A stretch of 64,000 bases of DNA from VBOC01 sp964512655 (lineage in GTDB: Bacteria > Bacteroidota > Ignavibacteria > UBA10030 > SZUA-254). The notes under the pieces were generated by a model. The model ran no database searches, was not told the DNA's origin, and saw nothing but the letters and a program-made list of their open reading frames with translations. The stretch spans positions 434,001 through 498,000 of the forward strand of contig CAZEJT010000001.1 of NCBI GenBank assembly GCA_964512655.1, written 5' to 3'. Shown here piece by piece: positions 59,688 to 64,000 of the stretch; position 1 is the first letter of the stretch, and every line of letters begins with the position of its first letter. Position numbers and translations under genes: made by a program.

Positions 59688-62600
59688 TTCAGAAGAACCA
59701 TCTTCCTGACGGCGACATGGGGGCCCGCAGTGAGGCGATACACGTAGACTCCGCTCGGAAGACCGGAAGCGTTCCACTCGACGGTATACGTGCCCGGCCC
59801 CTGATTCTCATTGACTATTGTCGCAACCTCTCTTCCCAACAGGTCATAGATCTTCAGCCTCACCGGGACCGGGGATGAGGATGGCGCGTTTGCATCAACC
59901 GGAATTGAGTAGCTGATGCCGGTCGATGGATTGAACGGGTTCGGGTAGTTCTGTTCCAGCGAGAAGACTGCCGGGATTCCGTACGCGCCGGCCCCGGTCA
60001 TCATACGGAGAAGAAGAGATGACGAAAGAAGCGTCCGCACGACGACAGAGCCGGTGCTTCCCGAAATGGAGGCGAGATGCCTGAGGGAGCCGCCCTCGAG
60101 GAGTTCATAGGTTGCACGGTCGGTGCTCGCTATCGACCATGAAATCGTCAGCGGAAAACCCACGCCTTTGAGCTGAATGGCTGCGGCGGGAGGGGGGACG
60201 GATGAGGGAGAGAGCAGCACAGCGTCGCGATCGCCGGCGAACCTGACATCGAAGCATCCGTCGGGCGGCGAAGGAGGCAGGCTTCGATCGCCGGGAATCT
60301 TAGCACCGGCGCCTGGGGCGAAATAGAGCGTCTCATGGCCTCCGAAATTGTCGGCGATCTTCAATGAATTAAGCGGACTGATGCTTTCGGGTGCTTCGGC
60401 CGGGGCCGAACTGCCTGCCGGAGCAGACGGACGAGGGTGGAATATCAGGTCGCCCGCCTGCGACGCCTTCACCCAGTAACCCCTACCCGGGCCAAGCACG
60501 CTCGCCGGCTGATATCCATTATCGTATTGAAAGAATCGGGAGAGTGCGATCCCCGGCGGGTCTGTCGGTGTGCCCGTGGCCAGTACGGTATCACTGATCA
60601 TGCCGATGAGGTTCCACCCATGGCCGACACCGATCGTATCGTCATGGACTGGTGCGCCTCCTATCCAGACGGTCTGGGGATATGAAAACTTGAGCCAGAA
60701 TCCCACACCCCAATTAAGCGTTTCAGGAAGAACGTAGGAGCCAATAAAGATAAATGCCGGCGAGATTGCGGTTGGATAGACCAGGCTCCTCCGCGGATCG
60801 GATGGGAGAAGCGGGAGAGAGAGAACGTTCCACCCCTGAACCACGGCTAGGGGGAAGGCGCCGGGGGTGTAGTTCCCGAATGAAGCCGAGAATGCCGGTG
60901 TGTCGGCAGACAGGGTAAACGTATAGGTAGCTGGGGCCGAAGGGGCGGTCTGAGTCCACGAGGGCCTCGAAGTTTCACTCAGTGTGTACGACCCAAAGGG
61001 GAGATTTTGGAGCGTGAAAGAACCATCATTATGCGTGAGCACCGAATCAGTGGAGGCGCCATGGATGATGACCCACCATCCTCCTACGCCGGGCTCGCCT
61101 CCGTCTTGTTGTCCGCTCGAATTCAGATCATAGTAAACAGTCCCGCCGATAATTCCGGGGAAGGCATTGATCGTGTTGGCCAGAATCGTGCCGTTGTCTC
61201 CGCACGCCCAGAGTGTGCCTGCGCCGGGCGTGGCGATGCCGAAGAGAGGGTTGAGCGTTCGCGTGTACTCGAGATCCCAGTGGGCGCCCGCATCGGTTGT
61301 GTGGAGAACGGAGCCCTGCTCCCCGGCGATGTACGCCTCCAGCGAACTGATGTGAGTAATCGAAAAGAGAGGAAATGGCACGCCGCTCGACTGCTGCTGC
61401 CAGGATGTCCCGCCGTTCGTCGTGTGAAGCACGACACCCGAGTCGCCCACGGCCCATCCGTTGTTCTGGTTGAGGAATGAACACCAGAAGAGGGCGCGCG
61501 AAGTCCCCGAGGTTTGCTGAGACCAGCTGGCGCCCCCGTTCGTCGTGTGGACGACATAGCCCAGCTCGCCGACGGCCCAACCCGCAAGGGCATTTGGAAA
61601 CGAGGCGCCGTACAGTATGTGAGGGACGTTGTTGAGCTGAATGTGCCAGTTGTTTCCGCCGTCGGATGAGTTGAGGATCACGCCGGTCAACCCCGTTTCC
61701 TCACCCCCGACGATCCAGCCCGATGAGGAGTTCCCGAAAGTGATTCCGAAGAGTGAATGCGTAACACCGCTCGGCTGTGTCGCCCAATTCGTCCCGTCGG
61801 TGGTACGCAGAATCGTTCCGTTGTCACCGACCGCCCACCCGTGGTTGACATCCGTAAACTTTACACCGTAGCAGGAAACTGCCGGGGCGGGGGAGACCTG
61901 AGATGTCCACGTGGATCCCGCGTCAGTCGTCCGGAGAATGAGACCGGTTTGTCCCACTGCCACTCCCGTGCTCCCCGTCGGGGTATCGATCCAGTTTGCA
62001 CTGAGGCGCGAGCCGTGGTCGAGCGAAACCCACGACGTTCCGCCGTTCGTCGATTGGATGATCGACCCGCTTCCCCCCACGGCACGCAGCGATCCTCCGA
62101 ATCTGGTCAGGCCGTTATAGTCGAGTCCGTCCCCGATCACAACGGTGGACCACGACAGCCCGCCGTTGATCGTACGGAGAATCTTGCTGCTGTCGCCGGC
62201 GATCCAGCCGACGAACGCATTTTGCATGAGAATCTGATTCAGGTTTTGCGCATCGCCTGTGTTGACCGGGGACCAGCCCGATCCCCCGTCGGTAGTTCGG
62301 AAAAGCTCGCCGCCCGTGCCGGCCACGAATCCGAGCGTCGAGTCGGCAAACGTGATCGAAAGATACGATGCCGATCCCCCCGCACCCACAATGACCGGGA
62401 CCCAATTCGCGCCTCCATCGGTGGTGCGATATACCTTTCGGGAAGCCCCGACGGCCCATCCCCTGCCTGGAGTGATGAAGGCGATCGAGTTAAGGACGGC
62501 GTTGGGATTGGGGTTCTGGTGCTGGATATTCCAGGTCGCGCCGCCGTCGGTAGTATGAAGAATGGTCTCGTTGTCGCCCGCAGCCCACCCGTTCATGGCG

Positions 62601-62980
62601 TCGAGAAAGACGACGGAGTTCAGGCCTCCCCCGATACCGCTCGACTGCTCGAGCCAGTCGTCTCCCGCGTCGGTGGTGTGAAGGATAACGCCGTTGTCTC
62701 CCACGCACCACCCCTCCGTGTCGGAGACCATCGAGACGGAGAGGAGATTATCCGTGCGGCCAAACTCCTGCTCGTACCACGATGCGCCGCCGTCGATCGT
62801 GTGCAGGGCAGTCCCGTACTCGCCCACCGCCCAGCCGTGGAACGCGTCGATGAAGAATGTTGAAACGAGAGTATTCCCCTGCGGTTTAGGCGACTGCCAG
62901 TTCCACTCGGAGCGGAGCGATCCGACGAACAGACAGAGCATACCTGCGAGGAGTGCCCGGGTTAGTGCAGTTGGGCGCAT
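59684..62980 (-). CDS. Secreted YCF48-like beta-propeller protein with type IX sorting domain
   Basis: A 1098-residue exported protein. After a signal peptide (LLAGMLCLFVGSLRS) come about fourteen YCF48/BNR-type repeats of the form WAVGDNGTILRTTDGG-x-W (residues about 35-610), enough for two seven-bladed propellers. Next is a SdrD_B/CNA-like domain (GTVYYDLNSSGQQDGGEPG, YTLSETSRPSW) near 620-710, a linker region, and a C-terminal type IX sorting domain with LEQNYPNPFNPSTGISYSIP, VRLKIYDLLGREVATIVNE and LPSGVYVYRLTAG ending in KMVLLK. It should cross the outer membrane by the T9SS and be anchored or released. The sorting signal is the Ignavibacteria-style variant. Confidence 0.93.
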   Translation of the reverse strand: MRPTALTRALLAGMLCLFVGSLRSEWNWQSPKPQGNTLVSTFFIDAFHGWAVGEYGTALHTIDGGASWYEQEFGRTDNLLSVSMVSDTEGWCVGDNGVILHTTDAGDDWLEQSSGIGGGLNSVVFLDAMNGWAAGDNETILHTTDGGATWNIQHQNPNPNAVLNSIAFITPGRGWAVGASRKVYRTTDGGANWVPVIVGAGGSASYLSITFADSTLGFVAGTGGELFRTTDGGSGWSPVNTGDAQNLNQILMQNAFVGWIAGDSSKILRTINGGLSWSTVVIGDGLDYNGLTRFGGSLRAVGGSGSIIQSTNGGTSWVSLDHGSRLSANWIDTPTGSTGVAVGQTGLILRTTDAGSTWTSQVSPAPAVSCYGVKFTDVNHGWAVGDNGTILRTTDGTNWATQPSGVTHSLFGITFGNSSSGWIVGGEETGLTGVILNSSDGGNNWHIQLNNVPHILYGASFPNALAGWAVGELGYVVHTTNGGASWSQQTSGTSRALFWCSFLNQNNGWAVGDSGVVLHTTNGGTSWQQQSSGVPFPLFSITHISSLEAYIAGEQGSVLHTTDAGAHWDLEYTRTLNPLFGIATPGAGTLWACGDNGTILANTINAFPGIIGGTVYYDLNSSGQQDGGEPGVGGWWVIIHGASTDSVLTHNDGSFTLQNLPFGSYTLSETSRPSWTQTAPSAPATYTFTLSADTPAFSASFGNYTPGAFPLAVVQGWNVLSLPLLPSDPRRSLVYPTAISPAFIFIGSYVLPETLNWGVGFWLKFSYPQTVWIGGAPVHDDTIGVGHGWNLIGMISDTVLATGTPTDPPGIALSRFFQYDNGYQPASVLGPGRGYWVKASQAGDLIFHPRPSAPAGSSAPAEAPESISPLNSLKIADNFGGHETLYFAPGAGAKIPGDRSLPPSPPDGCFDVRFAGDRDAVLLSPSSVPPPAAAIQLKGVGFPLTISWSIASTDRATYELLEGGSLRHLASISGSTGSVVVRTLLSSSLLLRMMTGAGAYGIPAVFSLEQNYPNPFNPSTGISYSIPVDANAPSSSPVPVRLKIYDLLGREVATIVNENQGPGTYTVEWNASGLPSGVYVYRLTAGPHVAVRKMVLLK

Positions 62981-63120
62981 CGTGGCAATGGAAGTGATCG
63001 ATGGTAGCGTAATGCGGGAGTGAGGGAACCCCGAAGGGTTCCGCCTTCAAGAATCTACAAATTAATCGTATCGAATACAAGAAACCGAGGCATCCTGAAT
63101 GTGTGTGCGGCCGGGCAAGG

Positions 63121-63149
63121 TTGATTATGGTGGCCAAATAGAGTACTTT
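63121..63149 (+). promoter_or_regulatory. Candidate promoter of the DUF2334 gene
   Basis: TTGATT at 63121-63126, 17-bp spacer, TACTTT at 63144-63149. The ATG at 63158 is 9 bases past the -10 box, so the mRNA would be nearly leaderless, although AAGGG lies just before the ATG. Confidence 0.5.
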
Positions 63150-63157
63150 TTAAGGGC

Positions 63158-64000
63158 ATGAAGAAACAGTGTTTCCTCGCGGCGTTACTCCTTCTCTCCG
63201 TACTCCCATCCCCGGCCCAGACGACATCCCCCATTAAGCGGATACTGATTCTGTTCGAAGGGACCGACGCACCCTCGAATATCGGCAGGGGGGACGCCCG
63301 CGAACTCGCGATGCTCCTCGGGCATTTCGACGTCACCTACCAGCTGAAAGGCCTCGATGCGTACTCCTCAGGCGAGCTCAATACCTACGACCTGACGTTC
63401 TTCGTGGGGTACAGCAAGAAGTACGACCCGCCCGAGAGATTCATGCGCGACGTGTACGCGACGCGCCGGGAGGTGATCTGGATGAACACCGGGATGGAAC
63501 GGTTCAGCAGCCAGTATGACATCGAAGCAAAGTTCGGCTTCCGGTTTGAATCCTTCGACACCGTATCGAATTTCGACGTAGTACGTGCGAACAAACGGGC
63601 CTTTACGAAAGGGGAGCCAAATCTGAACATCACGAGGATCGTCAAAGCCGATCTCGCCGAGGTCCTTTCGACGGCATATTCGACGGCGACGAGGCGCGAG
63701 GTTCCCTACATCATCCGGAGCGGGAGCTTCATGTATATTTCGGATTCGCCGTTCGCCTCGGCCACCGAAACAGACCGCTACATGTATTTCGCAGACCTTC
63801 TCCATGAGGTTCTCGGCCAGGATCACCAGCCGATCCATCGCGCGCTTCTCCGGATCGAGGATGTCGATCTCTTCGAGAATCCCGCGCGGCTCCGCGACAT
63901 CGCCGACCTTCTTTCTTCCAAGCACGTCCCCTTTCTTGTCGGCATCATCCCGTTCTTTGTCGACCCCAATGCCGGAATGAGGCTCGGCCTGACGGACAAG
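63158..64000 (+). CDS. DUF2334-family (polysaccharide deacetylase-like) protein, 3' end outside window
   Basis: The frame from the ATG at 63158 is open to the window end, so only 281 residues are visible. Signal peptide KKQCFLAALLLLSVLPSPAQ. The first 200 residues look like a Rossmann-like region (ILILFEGTDAPSNIGRGDAR, YDLTFFVGYSKKYDPPERFM). At about 224 comes LLRIEDVDLFENPARLRDIA, then HVPFLVGIIPFFVDP, the start of the DUF2334 domain, a (beta/alpha) barrel related to polysaccharide deacetylases, whose first metal ligands are in the RIEDVD motif. A role in cell-surface polysaccharide modification is inferred. Confidence 0.82.
   Translation, partial: MKKQCFLAALLLLSVLPSPAQTTSPIKRILILFEGTDAPSNIGRGDARELAMLLGHFDVTYQLKGLDAYSSGELNTYDLTFFVGYSKKYDPPERFMRDVYATRREVIWMNTGMERFSSQYDIEAKFGFRFESFDTVSNFDVVRANKRAFTKGEPNLNITRIVKADLAEVLSTAYSTATRREVPYIIRSGSFMYISDSPFASATETDRYMYFADLLHEVLGQDHQPIHRALLRIEDVDLFENPARLRDIADLLSSKHVPFLVGIIPFFVDPNAGMRLGLTDK

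Noticed and set aside
61757..62863. 368-residue open frame on the plus strand
   Set aside because: Antisense to the YCF48-repeat region; its own apparent repeats only mirror those of the real gene.
63026..63042. Inverted repeat GGAACC-CCGAA-GGGTTCC as a terminator
   Set aside because: It lies between divergent genes, has no T-run on either side and would block nothing obvious. It could be a minor repeat, but no second copy was found.

Overview
The window looks like a chromosomal segment from a GC-rich member of the Bacteroidota/Chlorobi radiation, most likely of the Ignavibacteria/Kapabacteria/Kryptonia type. The main reasons are a secreted protein ending in a type IX secretion sorting domain (QNYPNPFNPST near its C-terminus at 59684-62980), a PyrK/PyrD class 1B pair, lipoproteins and beta-barrel proteins of that group, and strong -35/-10 promoters of sigma-70 type (TTGACA, 17 bp, TATACT) rather than the TTTG/TAnnTTTG boxes of the Bacteroidia. 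The assignment is an inference; no rRNA or tRNA gene was seen.

Layout. 1-4.1 kb: the 3' part of a DEAD-box helicase (cut by the window edge), an RRM RNA-binding protein, an FAD oxidoreductase and an orphan cobalamin/radical SAM enzyme. 4.1-24.8 kb is an accessory region of mostly single genes with mixed base composition: a stand-alone 5'-3' exonuclease, an AT-richer ArsR/SRPBCC/RibD-like cassette with a palindromic operator, several alpha/beta hydrolases, a Ser/Thr kinase with TolB-like and TPR domains, a beta-propeller/phosphoesterase lipoprotein, ComM, a Zn-alcohol dehydrogenase, a tautomerase and an AraC regulator. It also holds gene debris (two fragments of one helix-turn-helix family, a duplicated ComM tail) and a REP-associated tyrosine transposase (RAYT) flanked by its own palindromes. 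Seven more copies of that palindrome sit in intergenic gaps between 10.2 and 24.7 kb. I noticed none after 25 kb.

24.8-39.6 kb is denser and core-like: a large TPR lipoprotein, the pyrK-pyrD-folC operon, rho with its own promoter and leader, an OmpA protein with eight calcium-binding thrombospondin type 3 repeats, a thiolase / 3-hydroxyacyl-CoA dehydrogenase / acyl-CoA dehydrogenase operon, and three outer-membrane beta-barrel type proteins. 39.7-46.1 kb is a two-component pair: a sensor kinase of almost 1900 residues carrying a degenerate KaiC-like domain, six PAS-like and four GAF-like segments, then a response regulator with an unusual C-terminal tail. A nitrilase-family amidohydrolase and asnS follow.

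48.5-59.0 kb concerns membrane energetics: a NatAB-like ABC transporter, nuoJ-nuoK-nuoL-nuoM (without nuoN or any of nuoA-I), a Na+/H+ antiporter of the ion-transporter superfamily, and, divergently placed, cydA-cydB for cytochrome bd oxidase. The right end has the type IX secreted beta-propeller protein coupled to a small lipoprotein and a DUF2334 deacetylase-like gene that runs off the edge.

Promoters with exactly 17-bp spacers recur in front of rho, the thiolase operon, two outer-membrane proteins, the giant kinase, asnS and the last gene. In several of them the start codon lies so close to the -10 box that the mRNA would be leaderless or nearly so.
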